DNA of 27,409 nucleotides from an uncultured Christensenellaceae bacterium (lineage in GTDB: Bacteria; Bacillota; Clostridia; Christensenellales; Pumilibacteraceae). The DNA is taken from NCBI GenBank assembly GCA_910587445.1, contig CAJULE010000029.1:1-27409 (forward strand), written 5' to 3'. A program made the position numbers and the translations under genes. This document shows, piece by piece, positions 20,232 to 26,327 of the stretch. How positions within the stretch are numbered: the first letter of the stretch is position 1; each line of letters begins with the position of its first letter. The notes under the pieces are model-generated. The model was not told where the DNA came from. It was given only the letters and a program-made list of their open reading frames with translations, and made no database searches.

Positions 20232-21569
20232 TTAATCGAAAATTTCCACCCCGTCCCGAATGTGTTTGATTTCCGCTTCAGGGCAAAGTTCTTTGTATCT
20301 GCGGACGATAACGTCGCAGTATTTCGGTTCAAGTTCTATCGCCCGGCACTTGCGGTTCAATTGCTCGGACGCTATAAGCGTGGAGCCGCTACCGCCGAAC
20401 GGTTCATATACCGTATCGTCTTCGTGGCTGCTGTTATAGATGAGCTTGGCACACAGCGTGATGGGTTTCATCGTCGGATGGTCTGGCGATTTGTTCGGCT
20501 TGTTATCCTCTATGACCGAGTTCGGCAAACCGAGTATTTTTTCTACCAACTCAACGAGCTCGGCTTTGTTCAGCTTTCGCAGATTCTCCGTCAGTCCCTC
20601 CATCACAGTTGCAAGCGTTCGATCGTCAATAAAATAATGCCCCGCACCCTCTTTCCATCCGTAGAGTATCGGCTCATGCTTCCACTGGTAGTCCTGTCTA
20701 CCGAGCGTGAAATGGTTCTTCAACCATATAAGCGTCTGCGAATACTTGAACCCTGCATCCGTCATCGCTTTCGTAAAGTTTACGGTTTCTTTTGTGCTGT
20801 GGAACACATAAATCGGCGCACCTTTCTTCAAATTCTTTTCCGCCGCCTTATAGAATGCCAAAAGGAATTGATAGAACTCATCGTCCGAAAGGTTGTCGTT
20901 TGCAATCGTGCTGCTCGACCGAGACTGCGATTGATGTTTGCCCCTTACCGCCGAGCCGTAGTCCACATTGTAAGGCGGATCGGTTACCATCAGGTCTGCC
21001 ATTTTACCGTCCAACACTCGGTTCACGTCCTCGGCTTGCGTGCTGTCCCCGCACAGCAGTCTGTGCTGTCCGAGTATCCATAAATCGCCCGTTTTCGTCT
21101 TCGGCTCGGTTACTTCATCAAGAGCGGATTCAGCGTCAAAGTCGTCTTCGTGGACATTCTCCATACTGCCGCTCCCGAACAGTTCCTGTGCTTCGGCAAG
21201 GTCAAAACCCGTTAGTGTGATGTCGTATCCGCTGCCGTCCAAGTCTTTCAAAAGACTTGCCAAGAGATCATTGTCCCACTCGCCGCTGATTTTGTTCAGA
21301 GCGATGTTCAAGGCTTTTTCCTTGCTTTCGTCAAGGTCGACCACAACGCAGTCCACTTCGGTGAACCCAAGGTCTTTCATCACTTTTAAGCGTTGATGTC
21401 CGCCCACAACCACGCCCGTGCGTTTGTTCCATATTACGGGTTCGACGTAGCCAAACTCTTCGATGCTGCGTTTGAGCTTTTCGTATTCGGCGTCGCCGGG
21501 CTTTAAGTCCTTACGGGGATTGTACTCCGCCGCCTTTAATTCTTCCACCGCTCTTTTTTCTATTTGCAT
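20232..21569 (-). CDS. Phage DNA methyltransferase with N-terminal ParB domain
   Basis: The 445-residue protein has a ParB/sulfiredoxin-type N-terminal domain (about 1-95, box GVVVGGHQRLKVM at 52-64) and a C-terminal N6-adenine/N4-cytosine methyltransferase (about 160-435). The catalytic motif IV is VTDPPYNVDYGS (DPPY at 197-200) and the SAM-binding motif I is EPFGGSGSTLIA (391-396), in beta-class order. It methylates DNA using SAM, probably to protect phage DNA from host restriction; the target site cannot be told. No restriction enzyme is beside it. GGGAGGAAATCA precedes the ATG. The MetK-like gene upstream could supply SAM. Confidence 0.93.
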   Translation of the reverse strand: MQIEKRAVEELKAAEYNPRKDLKPGDAEYEKLKRSIEEFGYVEPVIWNKRTGVVVGGHQRLKVMKDLGFTEVDCVVVDLDESKEKALNIALNKISGEWDNDLLASLLKDLDGSGYDITLTGFDLAEAQELFGSGSMENVHEDDFDAESALDEVTEPKTKTGDLWILGQHRLLCGDSTQAEDVNRVLDGKMADLMVTDPPYNVDYGSAVRGKHQSQSRSSSTIANDNLSDDEFYQFLLAFYKAAEKNLKKGAPIYVFHSTKETVNFTKAMTDAGFKYSQTLIWLKNHFTLGRQDYQWKHEPILYGWKEGAGHYFIDDRTLATVMEGLTENLRKLNKAELVELVEKILGLPNSVIEDNKPNKSPDHPTMKPITLCAKLIYNSSHEDDTVYEPFGGSGSTLIASEQLNRKCRAIELEPKYCDVIVRRYKELCPEAEIKHIRDGVEIFD

Positions 21570-21586
21570 TGATTTCCTCCCAAAAG

Positions 21587-21612
21587 AAAAAAGACCATCT
21601 CTGGTCTTTTTA
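21587..21612 (-). terminator. Intrinsic terminator after the acidic phage protein gene
   Basis: Leftward AAAAGACCA (21610-21602) pairs with TGGTCTTTT (21597-21589) around 4 nt and runs into T-rich sequence. It lies between the acidic protein gene and the methyltransferase, which shows no motif copy of its own. Confidence 0.75.
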
Positions 21613-21617
21613 TGATT

Positions 21618-22064
21618 TTAATATTCTTCGTCTTCGTCGTAGTAATCTTCTTCGTCCTCTTCGTAGTCATCGGTATTGATGTATATGTGTTGACCGTCAT
21701 CAAACTCTATCTCGATCACTCCGTCTTCCGCTGTGAATGTTGCTTTGTTTGCATTTACGAATCGTCCGAATTTTGCTATCTCTTTTTCGTCCTTGCTTTC
21801 GCACAGTTCGTATGGCAGGATTCCGATGTTTCCTGCGTCCACGCCGTAGCGGTGTCCGTATTGGTCTTCGTACTCTCCATCGCCGTATTTCGTTCCGCCG
21901 ATTGCGAATTTGTGTCCATGAATTTCATGTTCGCCCTCGAAATCTTCGAAGTCGTTGCTCCAATCCGCATTGTAGTCTTCGTCTGTCATTTGGTAGCACA
22001 CGTCGCCTACATAGAACCCTTTTTCACTTGTAATTTCTGCTTTTACTTTCATTGTTGATGCCAT
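21618..22064 (-). CDS. Acidic phage hypothetical protein, 148 aa
   Basis: The protein begins MASTMKVKAEITSEKGFYVGD and ends in a very acidic tail, DDYEEDEEDYYDEDEEY. The middle, GTKYGDGEYEDQYGHRYGVDAGNIGILPYEL, is like a small beta-rich phage or bacterial domain with the pattern YGVDAGxIGxxP, seen in hypothetical proteins of clostridia; it loosely recalls DUF4241 but I cannot confirm this. AAAGGAG precedes the ATG, and a copy of the phage motif lies 50 nt upstream, so this gene heads its own transcript and is followed by a terminator. The acidic tail could mimic DNA or bind a basic partner. Confidence 0.75.
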   Translation of the reverse strand: MASTMKVKAEITSEKGFYVGDVCYQMTDEDYNADWSNDFEDFEGEHEIHGHKFAIGGTKYGDGEYEDQYGHRYGVDAGNIGILPYELCESKDEKEIAKFGRFVNANKATFTAEDGVIEIEFDDGQHIYINTDDYEEDEEDYYDEDEEY

Positions 22065-22110
22065 TTTTTACTCCTTTCGGGCGGTTGCCCTTGCCTTTGT
22101 TTTGTACTAC

Positions 22111-22147
22111 AAACATACCGTAAACAACCGAAAGAGCCCAGCGAAAT
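22111..22147 (-). promoter_or_regulatory. Bipartite phage motif, copy 2
   Basis: In the gene direction TTTCGCTGGGCTCTT (22146-22132), 8 nt, TTACGGTAT (22123-22115). It lies 50 nt before the ATG at 22064. A small GGGC/GCCC hairpin lies between motif and ribosome site. Confidence 0.75.
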
Positions 22148-22197
22148 TGCGTAGAAACACACAACTTTTTTATGAATTTTGCCACTATTTTATAGCC

Positions 22198-23748
22198 TTA
22201 TATAATGATTATTCCTCGATCGTTATAGACGCTGTCCGTTGTTCCCTTATTGCGGATTGCACGGTCTAAAGCCATAACGAGTGCAACCGCTCCGTCTATT
22301 CTTTCGGTGGACTTTTCCTTGTCCATCTTCACATTCCCGGCAGGATCGGTTCTAACGAACACGTTGTCCATCATCCATCGGAGTGGCACGTTCCCGCCGT
22401 GCGCTATCTTCTGCTCAAGCACGAGCTTCATCAGCTCTTTCGTCGGCGGACTCATATCCTTGAACCCCTGCCCGAACGGTACGACCGTGAACCCCATTCC
22501 TTCGAGGTTCTGTGTCATCTGCACAGCTCCCCATCGGTCAAAAGCTATTTCCTTGATGTTGTATTTCGTGCCGAGGTCTTCTATAAAGTTTTCGATGTAT
22601 CCGTAGTGGATTACATTGCCCTCGGTGGTTATAACTTGCCCCTTTGCTTTCCATACGTCGTATGGAACGTGATCGCGTCGAACTCGCAATTCTATCGTAT
22701 CTTCGGGTATCCAAAAGAACGGCAGAACGATGTATTTATCGCCATCGTTCAATGACGGAAAGACAAGTACGAATGCCGTGATATCGGTGCTTGACGAAAG
22801 GTCAAGTCCGCCGTAGCATTCCCGTCCTTTCAGCTTTTCGGCATCCACTTGAAAATCGCATTTATCCCAAGCATCCATCGGCATCCAACGGACGCTTTGC
22901 TTTACCCATTGATTGAGTCGTAGTTGTCGGAACAAGTTCTCTTCCGCCGGGTTCTCTTTCGCCGACTCGTAGGCAGTACGGAGTTTATCTATCTCCACCG
23001 TGATACCGAGCGAGGGGTTGGCTTTCGCCCATACCTTTTCGCTACCCCAATCATCATCGTCATCCGCTCCGTAAATTACGGGATAGAACGATCGGTCATG
23101 CTTTCGACCTTCAAGTATGTCTTTCGACTTTTGATGGATTTCCCAACAGATTGAGTTGCGGTCAGTGCCTGCCGTAGTTATCAAAAAGAACAGCGGTTGC
23201 TTTCTCGCATCGCCCGAACCGTGCGTCATTACGTCGTATAAGGCTCGGTTCGGCTGTGCGTGGAGTTCGTCGAATACGACGCCGTGAACGTTCAGTCCGT
23301 GCTTGGTGTACGACTCCGCCGACAGCACCTGATAAAAAGAATTAAGCGGTTGATACACGAGCCGTTTCTGGCTCATTATCGGCTTGATTCTCTTCTTCAA
23401 GGCGGGGCATTGTTCTACCATGTTGCAAGCCACGTCGAAGACTATACTTGCCTGTTGGCGGTCGGCTGCACATCCGTAAACCTCCGCACCCCACTCTCCG
23501 TCGCCCGCTAAAAGGTATAATGCGATTGCGGCGGCTATTTCCGACTTGCCTTGCTTTTTCGGTATCTCGACATAGGCGGTGTTGTACTGCCTATAACCGT
23601 TGTCTTTTACCGTGCCGAAAATGTCCCTTATGATTTTGTCCTGCCACGGCAACAGTTCGAATGGTACGCCGTGCCATGTGCCTTTCGTATGTTTTAACGA
23701 GTTGATAAAAGCAACGGCACGGTCTGCAAGTTGTTTATTGTATGCCAT
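22198..23748 (-). CDS. terL: Phage terminase large subunit (Terminase_1, HK97-type)
   Basis: The 516-residue motor-nuclease packages phage DNA into proheads. The ATPase part has Walker A-like EIPKKQGKSE (61-70), Walker B GVVFDELHAQ (D160, E161) and coupling motif LITTAGT. The nuclease part has GGLDLSSSTDITAF, IAFDRWGA and a final acidic ERIDGAVALVMALDRA. Length is normal and the gene is intact. CGGAGGGAGCA lies before the ATG. It follows a terminator and shows no motif copy, so it may be read from upstream or from an unseen promoter. No small terminase, portal, protease or capsid gene adjoins it, which is unusual. Confidence 0.95.
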   Translation of the reverse strand: MAYNKQLADRAVAFINSLKHTKGTWHGVPFELLPWQDKIIRDIFGTVKDNGYRQYNTAYVEIPKKQGKSEIAAAIALYLLAGDGEWGAEVYGCAADRQQASIVFDVACNMVEQCPALKKRIKPIMSQKRLVYQPLNSFYQVLSAESYTKHGLNVHGVVFDELHAQPNRALYDVMTHGSGDARKQPLFFLITTAGTDRNSICWEIHQKSKDILEGRKHDRSFYPVIYGADDDDDWGSEKVWAKANPSLGITVEIDKLRTAYESAKENPAEENLFRQLRLNQWVKQSVRWMPMDAWDKCDFQVDAEKLKGRECYGGLDLSSSTDITAFVLVFPSLNDGDKYIVLPFFWIPEDTIELRVRRDHVPYDVWKAKGQVITTEGNVIHYGYIENFIEDLGTKYNIKEIAFDRWGAVQMTQNLEGMGFTVVPFGQGFKDMSPPTKELMKLVLEQKIAHGGNVPLRWMMDNVFVRTDPAGNVKMDKEKSTERIDGAVALVMALDRAIRNKGTTDSVYNDRGIIII

Positions 23749-23771
23749 TGCTCCCTCCGTTTACAATAAAT

Positions 23772-23794
23772 AAAAGGAGAGCCGAGGCTCTCCC
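23772..23794 (-). terminator. Intrinsic terminator after the GGCT gene
   Basis: Leftward GGAGAGCC (23793-23786) pairs with GGCTCTCC (23783-23776) around 2 nt, then TTTTATTTATT. It ends the amidoligase-GGCT transcript before terL. Confidence 0.75.
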
Positions 23795-23819
23795 TTTGAA
23801 CACGCATTTGATTTTGTTT

Positions 23820-24254
23820 TTATGCTCTCGCTCTCATTCGCTTTTTCGTATCGTCGAGAGCCGCTTGCAGGAATTTCGGATCAAGTCCGACATCCCTGTA
23901 TCCTTCGAGAATTGTGTTGTAATAAAATCCCGACGGCATATTCGGCTTGCCTTCGTTCATTATGTACACCATTGCCTCGACCGCTCCGTTCGGCATATCC
24001 ACCGTTACCGTTTCCTTTCGATAATAACTCGGATATCCTTCGTACCTGTCGAGTGCGATTTCGTCACGAGGTGTGATTTCCCACACGCCGACAGGCGTCT
24101 CCGCCCCATCGACGGGTTCTATCGTTGCCACGCCACGGAACGTCAGCTGATAGTTTTTAAGTGTGCCGATGCCCACGACCTTTGCGTCTGGACACCGTCT
24201 TGCCATTTGTGCAAGGTTGAGGTTGCTACCGTATGCTACATAAAGTTTTGTCAT
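23820..24254 (-). CDS. Gamma-glutamylcyclotransferase-like protein
   Basis: The 144-residue protein has the GGCT/AIG2 fold marks: substrate-loop YGSNL (8-12), the cyclotransferase Glu in LDRYEGYPSYY (E72) and a beta strand VEAMVYIM. Such enzymes release 5-oxoproline from gamma-glutamyl amines or peptides. It lies 30 bp after the amidoligase stop with AGGAGAT before its ATG. Amidoligases and GGCTs are known to be paired in phage and bacterial operons (Iyer, Aravind and colleagues), one making and one breaking gamma-glutamyl-type amide bonds. Confidence 0.92.
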   Translation of the reverse strand: MTKLYVAYGSNLNLAQMARRCPDAKVVGIGTLKNYQLTFRGVATIEPVDGAETPVGVWEITPRDEIALDRYEGYPSYYRKETVTVDMPNGAVEAMVYIMNEGKPNMPSGFYYNTILEGYRDVGLDPKFLQAALDDTKKRMRARA

Positions 24255-24274
24255 TTTTTATCTCCTTCTTTTGT

Positions 24275-24300
24275 GAGGGGGCGGTTAAGCCGCCGCCCTC
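24275..24300 (-). other. GC-rich hairpin spanning the amidoligase stop codon
   Basis: Leftward GAGGG-G-CGGC/... arms (24300-24290 with 24284-24275, one bulged G) enclose the amidoligase TAA in the loop. No T-run follows, so it may set the ratio of amidoligase to GGCT or protect the message end. Confidence 0.45.
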
Positions 24301-25181
24301 GGTCTACCGTTTTTGAATGCGATGTCGCCGCTTAAGTTTTCGAGTAAAAACTTTCTTGCCGTATCGAACTCTTCGCCTATCATTCCGAGGCGGAGCAGCC
24401 ATGTGCGGAATGTGTATTTTTCGTTTGCGGTTACCGTTTTCTTTGCGCTTGCTCCGTTCTGCGTTAAGGCTTGATGGCTGATTGCGAGGCACAGTTGGAT
24501 GTAGGTTTTAATCTTGCCTGCGTGCGTCGTCCCGTTAAAGCATCTAAACTCGATGCCCTTGCCTTGCCATAGGCTGTGCAGGTTGAGTGCATGGTAGCGA
24601 CTGCTGTCGTAGTGTGTGTTCCTATGCGAGTTGCCGTTGTACCATAATCTTTCGACCGCCGTTTTCGTAGTCGGCTTTGTGCGGTTCATACTCTCGACGA
24701 ACCTTTGCTCGGTCTTTTTGCACCATCTGCTTTCTCTGTCTACACTTACTCCGATTGCTTTGAACAGCAGGTCTTCTTTGCTCGTCATAATGTTTACGAG
24801 GTTTCTTAATGTCTTTGCCGTATGCTGTTCCGCTCCGACGTGTACATGGATTCCGCAGCTACTGTTTGCTATCGCACCTTTATGTCGCAGTTGCCTTACG
24901 ATTTCCTGTATGTCTTCGATGTCTTCCCATTTGCATACTGGCGTTACTATTTCGCATTTGTATTCGCCCGTTGCCGTTCCGCCATCTCTCCGCTCGGCGC
25001 GTATGCTGCTATCGCTCATCGCTTTCCATTTGCGACCTTGTCTGTCGGTTGCCTCGTAGGTGTCGTATCCGCTACCTGCGTAGTAGGATGTCGTTCCGTA
25101 GTAGTCTGCGATTACCTTTGCCGCTGCCTTTCTGGTGATGCCTGTGAGTTCGATTTCGATGCCGAATGTTTGAGTTTTCAT
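24285..25181 (-). CDS. Amidoligase (Amidoligase_2 family)
   Basis: The 298-residue protein belongs to the glutamine-synthetase-like amidoligases, which join a carboxylate and an amine using ATP. Motifs in order are TFGIEIELTG (residues 4-13), YKCEIVTPV, NSSCGIHVHVG, SRYHALNLHSL and GKGIEFRCFNGTTHAG, which match the metal and ATP ligands of the fold. The start at 25181 has AAAGGAGA; a longer in-frame start at 25256 lies within the phage motif. It forms a two-gene unit with the GGCT, headed by motif copy 3. Family members are proposed to make peptide tags or cell-wall or metabolite modifications; the phage substrate is not known. Confidence 0.92.
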   Translation of the reverse strand: MKTQTFGIEIELTGITRKAAAKVIADYYGTTSYYAGSGYDTYEATDRQGRKWKAMSDSSIRAERRDGGTATGEYKCEIVTPVCKWEDIEDIQEIVRQLRHKGAIANSSCGIHVHVGAEQHTAKTLRNLVNIMTSKEDLLFKAIGVSVDRESRWCKKTEQRFVESMNRTKPTTKTAVERLWYNGNSHRNTHYDSSRYHALNLHSLWQGKGIEFRCFNGTTHAGKIKTYIQLCLAISHQALTQNGASAKKTVTANEKYTFRTWLLRLGMIGEEFDTARKFLLENLSGDIAFKNGRPRAAA

Positions 25182-25204
25182 TTGCGTGTTCTCCTTTGCT
25201 TTGA

Positions 25205-25219
25205 GGGTGTTTCCCACCC
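25205..25219 (-). other. Leader hairpin before the amidoligase
   Basis: GGGTG and CACCC pair around 5 nt between motif copy 3 and the ribosome site. A comparable GGGC/GCCC hairpin lies at about 22079-22090 in the leader of motif copy 2. Confidence 0.4.
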
Positions 25220-25233
25220 CCGTTTTGCAAGAC

Positions 25234-25269
25234 AACAATACCGTAAAAACACACAAGAGCCCAGCGAAA
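25234..25269 (-). promoter_or_regulatory. Bipartite phage motif, copy 3
   Basis: In the gene direction TTTCGCTGGGCTCTT (25269-25255), 8 nt, TTACGGTAT (25246-25238), then TGTTG. It is 56 nt before the amidoligase ATG at 25181. Confidence 0.75.
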
Positions 25270-25303
25270 CGCGGTCGAAATCCGAAAGAATTTGAAAGAA
25301 TTT

Positions 25304-25528
25304 TTAACTATTTTTCGGGGTTTCCAAACCTATTCCTTTATAGTTAAAATCGCCGTTTTCTATTGCCTTTTTATCGGCTTCGGCTGCGGCTTTATAGTCC
25401 GCTCTCTCCGTTTCTTTTCGCTTGCATTCCAAGCAAATGCAGTCCGTGTTATACATAGACATTATCCGCCCGTCCGTCAGTGATTTCCCACAGCGGTCGC
25501 AATTTCTTTGACTGAAAAACTTATCCAT
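25304..25528 (-). CDS. Small zinc-ribbon phage protein, 74 aa
   Basis: The protein has two CxxC knuckles, CDRCGKSL and CICLECKRKE, separated by about 20 residues, so it should bind one zinc. The rest is a charged helix (ETERADYKAAAEADKKAIE). Such small proteins are common in clostridial phages without a known role. TAGGAGAATG precedes the start, and the ART-like gene stop lies 10 bp upstream, so the two are one operon. Confidence 0.75.
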   Translation of the reverse strand: MDKFFSQRNCDRCGKSLTDGRIMSMYNTDCICLECKRKETERADYKAAAEADKKAIENGDFNYKGIGLETPKNS

Positions 25529-25537
25529 TCCATTCTC

Positions 25538-26233
25538 CTATACTGCTTTCAGTTGCTGTAATTTCCGAGGGTTCAGCACCACTTCGGATTCGTTTCGGCT
25601 CGTAAAAATCGCCAAGATATCCGCCTTATTGATTTGTGCCTGATAGACCTTACCGTCTTCGCTGAACCTATGGGCGAACCACTCCGCCTTTGACCTATCG
25701 AGCGTCCAAGACAATGCCCTCACGTTTTTTGCATTGTACGAGGTCACTCCCCTATAAACCGTTACGGTTTCGGTCAGGTCAGCGAATCTCTTTTGCTCGG
25801 CTTCGGTCATAAGCGATTTCTTGTCGGCTTGGCTGAACAGCTCGACCAATTCCATCTTGCTTACGTTTACGTCCATATTCGGAGCTTCGGCTTTTATCCA
25901 TGCGTCGGCGAGTATTTCCGAAAACTCGGCGGCGGACAGTCCGTCTTTCGCATACTTGATAAAAGTCAAGGCGTAGGTTTTATTCAGCATTAAAAATATT
26001 TCATATGCACTTTTCGCCTCGTCTATCTTTTTGCCCAAGTAGTCGCGCCACTTTTCTCGGCTCTCCATGCTTGCCGTGATGTCCAAGATTTCGTTCGTGC
26101 CGGGGAGCATCATAAACCCCGACGACGCAAACGGATGATGCACGATCATCGGCGAGTATTCGGTGGTATGAACGTCCGTAAATAACAGCCATTTTGCCAC
26201 GCATTTTACTTCTTGCATATTGGTCTGTGACAT
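25538..26233 (-). CDS. ADP-ribosyltransferase-like protein (R-S-E type)
   Basis: The 231-residue protein carries, in order and spacing, the three signatures of arginine-type mono-ADP-ribosyltransferases: VYRGVTS with R161, ALSWTLDRSKAEWFA with the S-W-T triplet at 175-177, and the ARTT-loop ExE in SRNESEVVLNP (E215, E217). The N-terminal 150 residues are a helical part of unknown role. Members move ADP-ribose from NAD+ to protein side chains; phage enzymes of this kind (T4 Alt, ModA) modify host proteins. GGAGGACGAAAG precedes the ATG, with motif copy 4 about 45 nt upstream. There is no signal peptide, so it acts inside the cell. A virion-injected or antitoxin-free toxin role is also possible. 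Confidence 0.7.
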   Translation of the reverse strand: MSQTNMQEVKCVAKWLLFTDVHTTEYSPMIVHHPFASSGFMMLPGTNEILDITASMESREKWRDYLGKKIDEAKSAYEIFLMLNKTYALTFIKYAKDGLSAAEFSEILADAWIKAEAPNMDVNVSKMELVELFSQADKKSLMTEAEQKRFADLTETVTVYRGVTSYNAKNVRALSWTLDRSKAEWFAHRFSEDGKVYQAQINKADILAIFTSRNESEVVLNPRKLQQLKAV

Positions 26234-26273
26234 CTTTCGTCCTCCTTCAGTCGTTGCCGACTTTCATCGTTCC

Positions 26274-26310
26274 AAACAATACCGTAAACGTCCGCCGAAG
26301 TCCAGAGAAA
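26274..26310 (-). promoter_or_regulatory. Bipartite phage motif, copy 4 (diverged)
   Basis: In the gene direction TTTCTCTGGACTTCG (26310-26296), 8 nt, TTACGGTAT (26287-26279), then TGTTTG. The first block matches 10 of 15 positions of the other copies, the second is identical and the 8-nt gap is kept. It is 45 nt before the ART-like ATG at 26233. Confidence 0.65.
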
Positions 26311-26327
26311 GACGCCGTAAAAACCTA

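Noticed and set aside
21612..22058. 148-codon + strand frame opposite the acidic phage gene
   Set aside because: Val/Phe-rich mirror of the Asp/Glu codons of the real gene, which has a ribosome site, motif and terminator.
23749..23765. A fifth copy of the phage motif before terL
   Set aside because: CGTTTACAATAAA resembles part of the second block only loosely, in the wrong order, and the TTTCGCTGGGCTCTT block is absent.
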